Shown one piece after another: positions 1-5,828 of a DNA stretch of 8,259 bases; the stretch's first letter is position 1; each line of letters begins with the position of its first letter. Made by a program: the position numbers and the translations under genes. The notes under the pieces are model-generated. The model ran no database searches. It had not been told where the DNA came from and saw only the letters and a program-made list of their open reading frames with translations. This DNA comes from Clostridia bacterium. GTDB lineage: Bacteria > Bacillota > Clostridia > Christensenellales > CAG-917. The stretch is taken from the NCBI GenBank assembly GCA_900769205.1, contig CAAGFS010000042.1, positions 1 through 8,259 of the forward strand, given 5' to 3'.

Positions 1-1493
1 GGCAACAACCTGTGTCGCAGGCGCAGAAAATCTTCCGCAACGCTTTCGACGGCGGGATAATTCCACGGCTCTTTGCTCAACGCTTTGTTGTTGGAATGCA
101 GTCTGTTGACGGGCGAAAATACGCCGAATTGAAGCCATCTTAGATACAACTCGTTGTCGCCGTGCCCCATAAGATGCCCGCCTATGTCGTGCGACCACCA
201 GGTGTAGCCCGCGTTTGAGGCAAGCGCAGTGAAATAGGGCTGAAAACGGAGACTTTTCCAGCACACCGCCGTGTCCCCCGAAAATCCGAGCGGATAGCGA
301 TGAGAGCCTATGCCCGCATATCTTGAAAGAATGATGCCGTCCTTGCCGTCCCTGCACGCGTCGAGAGTGTGATAGTGATTGAGAAGCCAGAGCGGATCGA
401 GCCCCTTCATTTTGGATTTCGTGCCCTGTTGCCAGTCTATCCACCAGAAGTCCACGCCTTCCTTTTCGTACGGATGATGCAAAATATCGAAATACGCGTT
501 GCGGAACTTTTCGTCCGTCAGATCGAACTCCACCGTTTTTTTGGTTTGCGGATCTATTCCGCACGCCTTTGCCATTTGCGGATACTGCTCCTCGAAATAT
601 CTCACGCCGTCGCGCGGATGAAGATTCATCGTCACGGCAAGATCGCGCTCTTTCAGGTTTTTCAAGAACGCTTTGTGATCGGGAAACAACTCCTTTTCAA
701 AAGTATATCCCGTCCAGCCCGCGCCCTGAAAGGACTTGTATTCGGCGTCCTTGGGCGTGTTTTTGACGATGTGCCAGTCCATATCTATCGTCGCGACGGT
801 GAGCGGAACGTTTCTCTTTTCAAACTCGTCCATAAGCGAGAGATATTCCTTGTCGGTGTAGGCGTGATAGCGCGACCACCAGTTGCCGAGCGCATACTTG
901 GGAAGCACGGGCGTGCGCCCGCAAAGCGCGTAAAACTCCTTGAGCCCGCCGAGATAATCGTCTTCGAAAACGCAGACGTATTTGTCCGTGTCAATCGTCT
1001 TTCTCGGCTTGACCGAGCCGTCTTCGCAAAGAAGAACGGATTTGGAATCGTCGATTTCGCTCACGCCGTTTTTGGCAAAAAGCCCCTTTCTTATATGCCC
1101 TATGCCGAAATGGTCTTTGCCTTCCCTTTTGGATTTCCAACCGAAAAGAACGCCGAACGTGCCGTCGAGCGTACGCGCCGTTCCGCCGAGATTGGTGCGA
1201 TTGCTCGGCTTTTGCCAATCCTTGTCTTCGGGCTTTTTGACATAGACGTTGAGCGAATCGAGGTCTATGCAAAACATGAACTTTTGTGTCACAACAAGCA
1301 CTTTATCCTGCGCTTTTTGCACACTGAACTGCGGATTTGCAAAATCCCTGCATACAACTGTCTGCGTTTTTTCATCGCAGAACTCTCCCCTTTCGACGCG
1401 GATTATCCTGTCGCTCAAAACGCTTATGCGGACGTTGTCAAACACGATTGTGTCGTCTTGTTTGCAAGGTGCGAGTGTCGTTGCGAATCTCAT
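1..1493 (-). CDS. Glycoside hydrolase family 31 (alpha-glycosidase), 3' end beyond window
   Basis: Seen: an open frame of 497 codons runs leftward from ATG 1493-1491 to the window edge with no stop; GGAG lies 6 nt before the ATG. Residues ~1-190 look like the beta-rich N-terminal domain of GH31 enzymes, and from ~195 (PKYALGNWWSRYH) the (beta/alpha)8 barrel begins. The barrel carries GVDFWWIDWQQG, with the expected nucleophile D353, and GFSGDTAVCW, with the expected acid/base D407. GH31 retaining enzymes hydrolyse alpha-linked sugars using an Asp nucleophile and an Asp acid/base. There is no signal peptide, so it is probably cytoplasmic and acts on imported oligosaccharides. The substrate cannot be read from sequence: the usual WxDMNE motif of alpha-glucosidases is replaced by WIDWQQG, as in a divergent GH31 branch. 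Full members are ~650-800 residues, so roughly a quarter to a third is missing. It is divergent to the wzy-like gene and has its own strong promoter. Confidence 0.9.
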   Translation of the reverse strand, partial: MRFATTLAPCKQDDTIVFDNVRISVLSDRIIRVERGEFCDEKTQTVVCRDFANPQFSVQKAQDKVLVVTQKFMFCIDLDSLNVYVKKPEDKDWQKPSNRTNLGGTARTLDGTFGVLFGWKSKREGKDHFGIGHIRKGLFAKNGVSEIDDSKSVLLCEDGSVKPRKTIDTDKYVCVFEDDYLGGLKEFYALCGRTPVLPKYALGNWWSRYHAYTDKEYLSLMDEFEKRNVPLTVATIDMDWHIVKNTPKDAEYKSFQGAGWTGYTFEKELFPDHKAFLKNLKERDLAVTMNLHPRDGVRYFEEQYPQMAKACGIDPQTKKTVEFDLTDEKFRNAYFDILHHPYEKEGVDFWWIDWQQGTKSKMKGLDPLWLLNHYHTLDACRDGKDGIILSRYAGIGSHRYPLGFSGDTAVCWKSLRFQPYFTALASNAGYTWWSHDIGGHLMGHGDNELYLRWLQFGVFSPVNRLHSNNKALSKEPWNYPAVESVAEDFLRLRHRLL

Positions 1494-1509
1494 TTTTCTC
1501 TCCGATATG

Positions 1510-1534
1510 GCAAAAACGCAAAGCGCGTTTTTGC
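1510..1534 (-). promoter_or_regulatory. Inverted repeat / hairpin in the GH31 5' leader
   Basis: A perfect 10-bp inverted repeat, GCAAAAACGC (1510-1519) and GCGTTTTTGC (1525-1534), with a 5-nt loop. It lies between the predicted transcription start (~1547) and the Shine-Dalgarno sequence (~1500-1503). It could be an mRNA leader hairpin or a dyad operator. It is unlikely to be a real terminator because the T-run is inside the stem. Confidence 0.55.
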
Positions 1535-1553
1535 AGTTTTATTTTCACAAAAT

Positions 1554-1582
1554 ATTGTAGCAAGCAAGCGCGCTTTTGTCAA
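1554..1582 (-). promoter_or_regulatory. Sigma-A type promoter of the GH31 gene
   Basis: On the minus strand, -35 TTGACA (1582-1577, 6/6) and -10 TACAAT (1559-1554, 5/6) are separated by 17 nt. Predicted start is near 1547, giving a ~54-nt leader. The spacer contains the perfect 10-bp palindrome AAGCGCGCTT (1566-1575), a possible operator. Confidence 0.85.
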
Positions 1583-1623
1583 CGACGGCGTTTTGAACGC
1601 ACCGAGCGTTTTTCGACGGCGTT
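1583..1623. repeat. Direct repeat CGACGGCGTT and GCGTT/AACGC half-sites between divergent promoters
   Basis: CGACGGCGTT occurs at 1583-1592 and 1614-1623, 31 bp apart. GCGTT words start at 1588, 1606 and 1619, and AACGC at 1596, forming two inverted pairs: GCGTT-TTG-AACGC (1588-1600) and AACGC-ACCGA-GCGTT (1596-1610). The first copy abuts the GH31 -35 box and the second overlaps the first two bases of the wzy-like -35 box. This arrangement could serve shared regulator binding, but no regulator gene is present in the window. Confidence 0.5.
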
Positions 1624-1650
1624 GACATAATTTTTTGCAAGTGGTATAAT
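1622..1650 (+). promoter_or_regulatory. Consensus sigma-A type promoter of the Wzy-like gene
   Basis: -35 TTGACA (1622-1627) and -10 TATAAT (1645-1650) both match consensus perfectly, with a 17-nt spacer. Predicted start is ~1657, giving a leader of about 32 nt. No Shine-Dalgarno sequence is seen within 5-12 nt of the ATG at 1689. Confidence 0.9.
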
Positions 1651-1688
1651 GACTATATCATCGTTGGGAAACCACAAAACTTGTCACA

Positions 1689-3176
1689 ATGAAAACAACC
1701 CTGAAAAAAACCTTCGATTTTGCAAATCGTTTTATTCAATCCGACTATTTCATTCTTCTCTGCGCAGTCGTCGTGCTGATAGGTTGGGCGACGGACGTAT
1801 GGGCTCCTCTGCTTGCCGCCATTACCCTTTTGGCAATTCTCCCGATTTTTTTCGCAAAAGGCACGAAACAGATGCTTTGCGTGATTATGATGTTTACGCT
1901 CATCATCCGCTCCAACCGTCATCGCCTTGACGATTACGTCTGGGTGCTCTTTCTCCTCGTCGTGTTGCTTGTGGGCGCGCTTGTCAATCTCATACGTTTC
2001 AGACGTCCGCTGTCCGCGCTTTCGCCCAAAAGAATAAAAGGTTTTCATTGCTCCCTGCTTGCGCTTGCGATTCCGTTTGCGCTCGGCGGAGCGGGCTCTC
2101 CCACCGAAAATCCGCTTGCGATACTCTGCGCATTTGCTCTCGTGCTCGTTGCGGGCGTGGGATACTCCTTCTTCACCGTCACGAATCAGGACGAAAAAGA
2201 CAGAAAGGGTATGGCGGATTACGTGCTCAAAGTGTTGTTTGCAATGGGCGTGGTGATATGCGCGCAGATGATAATCTATTTTTCCGCCTTCGAGTCTTTG
2301 GACGCAGTCATCGCCGCGATGACGCAAAAGAACGTCGCTCTCGGCTGGGCGGGACCGAACAACGTCGCGCCCGTTCTGAGCATGACGATACCCGCCACGC
2401 TGTATTTTTGTATCGGCAAAAACAAAGCCACTCCGCTGTTTGCGCTCATGGCGGCGCTGGAATATATATTCATCATCTCGACGGGCTGTCGCGGAGCAAT
2501 TCTTTTCACCACGATAGCAATGCCCGCGATGTGCCTTTACGTCATCGCAAAATCGCAGAACAAAGCGTTGTTCGGCGTGACGATAAGCGTGATATTCGCC
2601 GTGCTCGTTTTCCTTTGCGGATATTACGGCAACAAAATCAGCGTGGTGTTTACAACCATTCTCAACAAAGGTCTGGACAGCAGCGGGAGAGTGGACGGAT
2701 TATATCCCGTCGCAATCGAAGTTTTCAAAAAATGGCCGATATTCGGCTCGGGTTGGGACTATATGCTCGGCGATATGGCGCACAACAACTACACGCCCTT
2801 CTGGTATCACTCCACCGCGCTGCAAATCCTTGCCACTATGGGCATAACGGGCGTTATCGGCTTTGCGTTTTTCTATTTCTTCCGCTATCGCACCTTTGTG
2901 GCAAGCATAAAGAAACCGTCCGCGGTTATGCTTTTGGGCGCGACGGTGCTCTTTGACGCGTACGGAATGATAGACACCAACTTTTTCGGTCCGACGTTTT
3001 TCATAATGCTTCTCGTGATGACGTTTGCAGTTGAAATAGACCTGCCCGACGACAAATGCAGAGCGTTTGCGGGGCGTGATCCCTTTGCCGAACTGCTCGA
3101 TTTTGCAAGACTTACGATTGCAAAAATCAACGTGAAAAAAGTGTCGTGCGACGTCGAATACAAGCGCGAGATATAG
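1689..3176 (+). CDS. O-antigen ligase / Wzy polymerase-like polytopic membrane protein
   Basis: 495 residues with about 12-14 hydrophobic segments, the first at ~20-37. Family features: STGCRGA (R268) after the middle helices, SSGRVDG (R334) followed by a large loop with WPIFGSGWDY, then MAHNNY (H365) and WYHST (H374) just before helix LQILATMGITGVIGF. This pattern of arginines and histidines around an extracytoplasmic loop is typical of the Wzy_C/O-antigen ligase superfamily. Members polymerise lipid-linked oligosaccharides or transfer glycans to an acceptor at the outer face of the membrane. In a Gram-positive, a role in capsule, exopolysaccharide or wall-glycan assembly is likely, but the substrate is unknown. 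After the last helix (~residue 450) there is a polar ~45-residue tail of unknown role. No glycosyltransferase or flippase genes are adjacent, so it is an orphan. ATG 1689 has no good SD; it is chosen because the N-terminus leads directly into the first helix and an A-rich start follows. Confidence 0.78.
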   Translation: MKTTLKKTFDFANRFIQSDYFILLCAVVVLIGWATDVWAPLLAAITLLAILPIFFAKGTKQMLCVIMMFTLIIRSNRHRLDDYVWVLFLLVVLLVGALVNLIRFRRPLSALSPKRIKGFHCSLLALAIPFALGGAGSPTENPLAILCAFALVLVAGVGYSFFTVTNQDEKDRKGMADYVLKVLFAMGVVICAQMIIYFSAFESLDAVIAAMTQKNVALGWAGPNNVAPVLSMTIPATLYFCIGKNKATPLFALMAALEYIFIISTGCRGAILFTTIAMPAMCLYVIAKSQNKALFGVTISVIFAVLVFLCGYYGNKISVVFTTILNKGLDSSGRVDGLYPVAIEVFKKWPIFGSGWDYMLGDMAHNNYTPFWYHSTALQILATMGITGVIGFAFFYFFRYRTFVASIKKPSAVMLLGATVLFDAYGMIDTNFFGPTFFIMLLVMTFAVEIDLPDDKCRAFAGRDPFAELLDFARLTIAKINVKKVSCDVEYKREI

Positions 3177-3212
3177 TCGAGCGCAAAGATCTCGCAGACG
3201 TTTAAGCAGCAA

Positions 3213-3237
3213 AAAACCCGTGATTTTCACGGGTTTT
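3213..3237. terminator. Bidirectional rho-independent terminator
   Basis: An 11-bp perfect stem, AAAACCCGTGA (3213-3223) with TCACGGGTTTT (3227-3237), and a 3-nt loop. Plus-strand transcripts of the wzy-like gene read CCTTTTT after it; minus-strand transcripts of bioY read a run of six T. It sits between convergent genes, 37 nt after one stop and ~93 nt after the other. Confidence 0.88.
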
Positions 3238-3245
3238 CCTTTTTC

Positions 3246-3300
3246 AAATCCATACGAGTTCAAGGCTCGAAACGGGACGATAAAATCTATACGAATTCAA
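3246..3300. repeat. Pair of imperfect 18-bp direct repeats downstream of bioY
   Basis: AAATCCATACGAGTTCAA (3246-3263) and AAATCTATACGAATTCAA (3283-3300) match at 16 of 18 positions with a 37-bp period. A shorter echo, GATACGAATATCA, lies at 3321-3333 and touches the bioY stop codon. The second copy also contains the small dyad CGAAT-TCA-ATTCG (3292-3304). The function is unknown; chance duplication is possible. Confidence 0.5.
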
Positions 3301-3330
3301 TTCGATAATGGCTTCGAACCGATACGAATA

Positions 3331-3972
3331 TCAGCCGTTGAGAGCTTCGCCCTTTGCCGTTTCTCTGACGTAAACGTAGTCGTATTTTCTCGACGCAGGC
3401 ACAGGGTTGTATCTTTTCATCACCGCAAACGTGACGAGCGACGCCACCACGCACCAGGTTGCGTCCGTGGGCAAAAACACCGCGCACCCCACCATCCACG
3501 CCTTTGCCATCGACATTGCCGAGCCGACGTAGAAGTTGAGCATAAGATACATATACATCACGCCCACGAAATAGCAGATCGCAAGCGCGCTGAACGCACC
3601 TATAAGCATACGAAAAACGCTCGGGCGCGCGTCGTTTTTGAATCCCCTTGCAATGTATCCGCAAATAGGCGCGCCGATGAGAAAACCGATTATATAACCG
3701 AACGTGGGTTTCAGGACGTAAAATATTCCGCCGCCCGCCGCAAAAACGGGTATGCCGGCAAGCCCCATGATTATGTATATGAGTATGCACACGAGCGAGT
3801 CCGTTCCGCCGAGCATAAGCCCCGCAAACATACAAAACGCAAACTGCATTGACACAGGCACTATGCCGATTGGAAACTTGACGAACGCGCCCACTATGAC
3901 GAGAGCGAGAAATATTGCGATTCTGACAAGGCGCAAAGTCCTTGACACTGCTTTGGAGCGAGTTTTCAACAT
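3331..3972 (-). CDS. bioY: Biotin transporter BioY (ECF transporter S-component)
   Basis: 213 residues from ATG 3972-3970 to TGA 3333-3331. The start is supported by GGAGAGGTG about 8 nt upstream; longer in-frame starts would only add an arginine-rich extension inside birA. The protein is a small membrane protein with about six hydrophobic segments. Family marks are PIGIVPVSMQ (34-43), GIPVFAAGGG (73-82) and KPTFGYIIGF (88-97). BioY binds biotin in the membrane and imports it, normally with the shared energising module EcfA/EcfA'/EcfT, which is not in this window. The gene overlaps the end of birA by 7 nt (ATGTTGA), so translation is probably coupled to birA, and it is transcribed from the birA promoter. 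A tyrosine- and lysine-bearing polar tail (from ~187) ends the protein. The pairing with biotin ligase independently supports the assignment. Confidence 0.93.
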   Translation of the reverse strand: MLKTRSKAVSRTLRLVRIAIFLALVIVGAFVKFPIGIVPVSMQFAFCMFAGLMLGGTDSLVCILIYIIMGLAGIPVFAAGGGIFYVLKPTFGYIIGFLIGAPICGYIARGFKNDARPSVFRMLIGAFSALAICYFVGVMYMYLMLNFYVGSAMSMAKAWMVGCAVFLPTDATWCVVASLVTFAVMKRYNPVPASRKYDYVYVRETAKGEALNG

Positions 3973-4739
3973 AATATATTCACCTCTCCGACGCGAAGGC
4001 TCTCCGTCTTTCCGTCGGGATATTGCACCACAAGACCGCACTCGCCGTCAATATCGACGGCAAGAGCACGCTTGCGCGAGTTTTCGTCTTTGCACACGTC
4101 GATTTGCTTGCCGACGAGCATAGACAATCTTTTGTATTTTGCCGCAACGTATTCCTTGTCGAAATCGCCGACGAGAGAGAGTATCTCGTCCACGATATAC
4201 GCCACGATTTTGTTTGCCGCGTCGTCAACGCCGTCCGCAACGGCGCACGCCTTGTCCTTTATCTCGGCGTCGAATCCCCCTTCTTTTTCAAAAAGATTGA
4301 CGCCTATCCCCAAAATCGCTTTGTCGATTTTTCCGTTTGAAAAGGACGTCGCTTCGCAGAGTATGCCCGCGCACTTTTTGTCGTCGACGTACACGTCGTT
4401 CACCCACTTGACAAGCGCGTTTTTGTTGCACACCGCACGCACGGCGTCCGCGGTTGCGATTGCGCATATTGGAGTGTAAAACGCAATCTCGTCGTCGTTT
4501 TTCGGAGTTATGACGAGCGAAAAATACACCCCCGCGTCTTTTGGCGAGAAAAACTTGCGCTCGAACCTTCCGCGCCCCGCCGTCTGCTCTCTCGCAACGA
4601 CGAGAAAATCGTCCTGCTCGCCGTCTTTGAGCTTTGACTTGGCATAGGCGTTGGTGGAGTCGATGACGTCGAAAACGCACGTCTTTATCGGCGTTTTGAG
4701 ATACTTTTCTATTCCGCTTTTGCTGACCGGCTCTTTCAT
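3966..4739 (-). CDS. birA: Biotin--[acetyl-CoA-carboxylase] ligase, HTH-less type
   Basis: 257 residues from ATG 4739-4737, or 263 from the upstream in-frame ATG 4757-4755. The protein activates biotin to biotinyl-5'-AMP and attaches it to a lysine of biotin-dependent carboxylase carrier domains in the cytoplasm. Motifs, numbered from 4739: DSTN (27-30), the biotinyl-AMP loop GRGR (55-58) followed by KFFSP, KWVND (K111), and GIGVN further on. A C-terminal small beta-barrel domain carries GECGLVVQYPDG. The N-terminal helix-turn-helix of regulatory BirA proteins is absent, so this is a monofunctional ligase. KWVND has Val where KWPND is usual. The 4739 start is preferred because the predicted promoter's -10 box overlaps the region just upstream and would start transcription at about 4739-4741; neither ATG has a Shine-Dalgarno sequence. 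The TGA stop lies inside the start of bioY. Confidence 0.92.
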   Translation of the reverse strand: MKEPVSKSGIEKYLKTPIKTCVFDVIDSTNAYAKSKLKDGEQDDFLVVAREQTAGRGRFERKFFSPKDAGVYFSLVITPKNDDEIAFYTPICAIATADAVRAVCNKNALVKWVNDVYVDDKKCAGILCEATSFSNGKIDKAILGIGVNLFEKEGGFDAEIKDKACAVADGVDDAANKIVAYIVDEILSLVGDFDKEYVAAKYKRLSMLVGKQIDVCKDENSRKRALAVDIDGECGLVVQYPDGKTESLRVGEVNILC

Positions 4740-4747
4740 TGAAAACG

Positions 4748-4776
4748 AGTATATCATTTTCGCGCGCGATTGTCAC
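4748..4776 (-). promoter_or_regulatory. birA-bioY promoter, probably leaderless
   Basis: On the minus strand, -35 GTGACA (4776-4771, 5/6) and -10 TATACT (4753-4748, 5/6) have a 17-nt spacer containing CGCGCGCG (4761-4768). Predicted +1 is ~4741-4739, directly at the ATG 4739. The box lies after the terminator of the upstream gene, so birA-bioY needs its own promoter. Confidence 0.65.
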
Positions 4777-4795
4777 ACAATTTTACAAATCGTAC

Positions 4796-4829
4796 AAAAA
4801 AAATCGCACGGACGTTTCCGCGCGATTTT
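4796..4829 (-). terminator. Rho-independent terminator of the ZIP transporter gene
   Basis: Read on the minus strand: AAAATCGC (4829-4822) pairs with GCGATTTT (4807-4800), plus a further 3 bp (CGG/CCG) after one mismatch, with a 6-nt loop. The run of eight T (4803-4796) follows. It begins 31 nt after the stop codon and separates this gene from birA. Confidence 0.85.
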
Positions 4830-4859
4830 CCGATTTTTTCATCTGCGCACTCGCTGTCG

Positions 4860-5723
4860 TCAGAACGCAAACACGAACACCATCGAGCACACAATGCCCA
4901 CGAGCATACTCACCGCAGGCACTCTGCCTTCTTCCATAAGTATGGATTGCGGAAGTATCTCGCAGAAAGTGACGTAAAGCATCGCTCCGCCCGCAAGCCC
5001 CATACATATTCCGCTTGCAAGCCTGCTTATACCGCCCACCGCAAGGCCGATGAGCGCGCCCACAACGGTTGCCGCACCGGCAAGAGCAGTGAGCAGAACG
5101 GTCTTTACGCCCTTCACTCCGCCGCTTGCCAAAGGCGCGGAAATCGCCATACCTTCGGGGATGTTGTGCACCGCGATGATAACCGCGATAAGAATGCCCG
5201 TCTGCCCGTTCGACGCACCCGTCGCGCCTATTGCCATACCTTCGGGCAGGTTGTGCAACGCGATTGCAAGAAGCATGATTATGCCCGCTTTCAGCAGGGA
5301 TTTTCTGTCCACCGCCTGCACTTTTGCGGTTGCACCGCTTCCTTCGCCCATAGCGTCGCGCGCTTGAAGAACGGCGGTTTCGTGATGCAATTCTTCAATG
5401 CTTTTGTGCGTGCCGCGCATATTTTCGATGACGTCGAGCATCTTGTTCAGACCGAATATAACAAGCATTCCCACCACGAGCGCGGAAACGGCAATGAGTA
5501 TGCCCGATTGTTGTATCGCGCCTTCGATGACGGAATAATTGACGGCGTCCGGCAACATCTCGAACGTCACCACTCCGACCATAACTCCGCCTGCAAAGCT
5601 CAACACTCTGCCCATAATTTTGTTGCCCTTGTTTTTGAGCAACACGCCGACCACTCCGCCAAGTCCCGTTCCGACTATGCCGGCAACCAGCGATAATATC
5701 AAAATCAAAGTATTGTTGTCCAT
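4860..5723 (-). CDS. ZIP family divalent metal (zinc) transporter
   Basis: 287 residues from ATG 5723-5721 to TGA 4862-4860. The start is supported by a GAGAG purine tract 8 nt upstream; a longer in-frame ATG at 5807 would begin upstream of the promoter and is rejected. The protein has about eight hydrophobic segments. The ZIP signature appears twice, as HNLPEG (H157-G162) and HNIPEG (H186-G191), in the two helices forming the binuclear metal site. The segment FEMLPDAV (54-61) also fits the family. A cytoplasmic-type loop at ~102-142 contains THK and LHHE, a possible metal-sensing or docking loop. ZIP proteins move Zn2+ and sometimes Fe2+ or Mn2+ into the cytoplasm. Selectivity cannot be read here; it resembles the ZupT/GufA-like bacterial groups. 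It is transcribed alone, divergently from the VanW gene. Confidence 0.93.
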   Translation of the reverse strand: MDNNTLILILSLVAGIVGTGLGGVVGVLLKNKGNKIMGRVLSFAGGVMVGVVTFEMLPDAVNYSVIEGAIQQSGILIAVSALVVGMLVIFGLNKMLDVIENMRGTHKSIEELHHETAVLQARDAMGEGSGATAKVQAVDRKSLLKAGIIMLLAIALHNLPEGMAIGATGASNGQTGILIAVIIAVHNIPEGMAISAPLASGGVKGVKTVLLTALAGAATVVGALIGLAVGGISRLASGICMGLAGGAMLYVTFCEILPQSILMEEGRVPAVSMLVGIVCSMVFVFAF

Positions 5724-5742
5724 CTCTTTTTCTCTCGCGCAT

Positions 5743-5771
5743 ATTATACATACAACCGTGCGCCATAGCAA
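5743..5771 (-). promoter_or_regulatory. Promoter of the ZIP transporter gene
   Basis: On the minus strand, -35 TTGCTA (5771-5766, 4/6) and -10 TATAAT (5748-5743, 6/6) have a 17-nt spacer. Predicted start is ~5736, leaving a leader of only about 13 nt that is nearly all the purine-rich ribosome binding site. I see no obvious Zur- or Fur-like palindrome. Confidence 0.7.
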
Positions 5772-5828
5772 TCGTTTTTCTGCAAAAATATGCCGTCTCT
5801 TTTTCAATTTTATTCACATACTATACCT

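Noticed and set aside
1510..1534. Leader hairpin as a rho-independent attenuator or riboswitch
   Set aside because: The T-run is part of the stem and no T-tract follows it; the 54-nt leader is too short for a known riboswitch aptamer plus expression platform.
1566..1575. AAGCGCGCTT as a catabolite-responsive (cre) or LacI-family operator
   Set aside because: It is a palindrome with a central CG, but its flanks do not match the cre consensus and no regulator gene is present. It is kept only as an unexplained spacer palindrome.
369..1625. 418-residue open frame on the plus strand opposite the GH31 gene
   Set aside because: It is the antisense shadow of the GH31 coding frame, with low-complexity, Arg/Phe-rich content and no recognisable domain. 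The minus frame has active-site motifs, an SD and a promoter.
1653..2327. 224-residue minus-strand open frame opposite the Wzy-like gene
   Set aside because: His/Arg/Lys-rich shadow with no motif; the plus strand encodes a coherent polytopic protein.
3246..3300. CRISPR array from the 18-bp near-repeats
   Set aside because: Only two imperfect copies, too short a repeat, and no cas genes.
3973..4041. N-terminal extension of BioY to an upstream ATG at 4041
   Set aside because: It would add 23 Arg-rich residues overlapping birA out of frame; GGAGAGGTG sits properly before the ATG at 3972.
4770..5696. 308-residue plus-strand open frame opposite the ZIP gene
   Set aside because: His/Arg-rich antisense translation that crosses the terminator; the minus frame has both HNxPEG signatures.
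5724..5807. N-terminal extension of the ZIP protein to 5807
   Set aside because: The extension would read through the predicted promoter and lacks an SD; the 5723 start leads directly into the first helix.
5822..5827. TATACC as -10 box of the VanW gene
   Set aside because: It would place transcription start after the ATG at 5829, and no suitable -35 lies 16-18 nt upstream.
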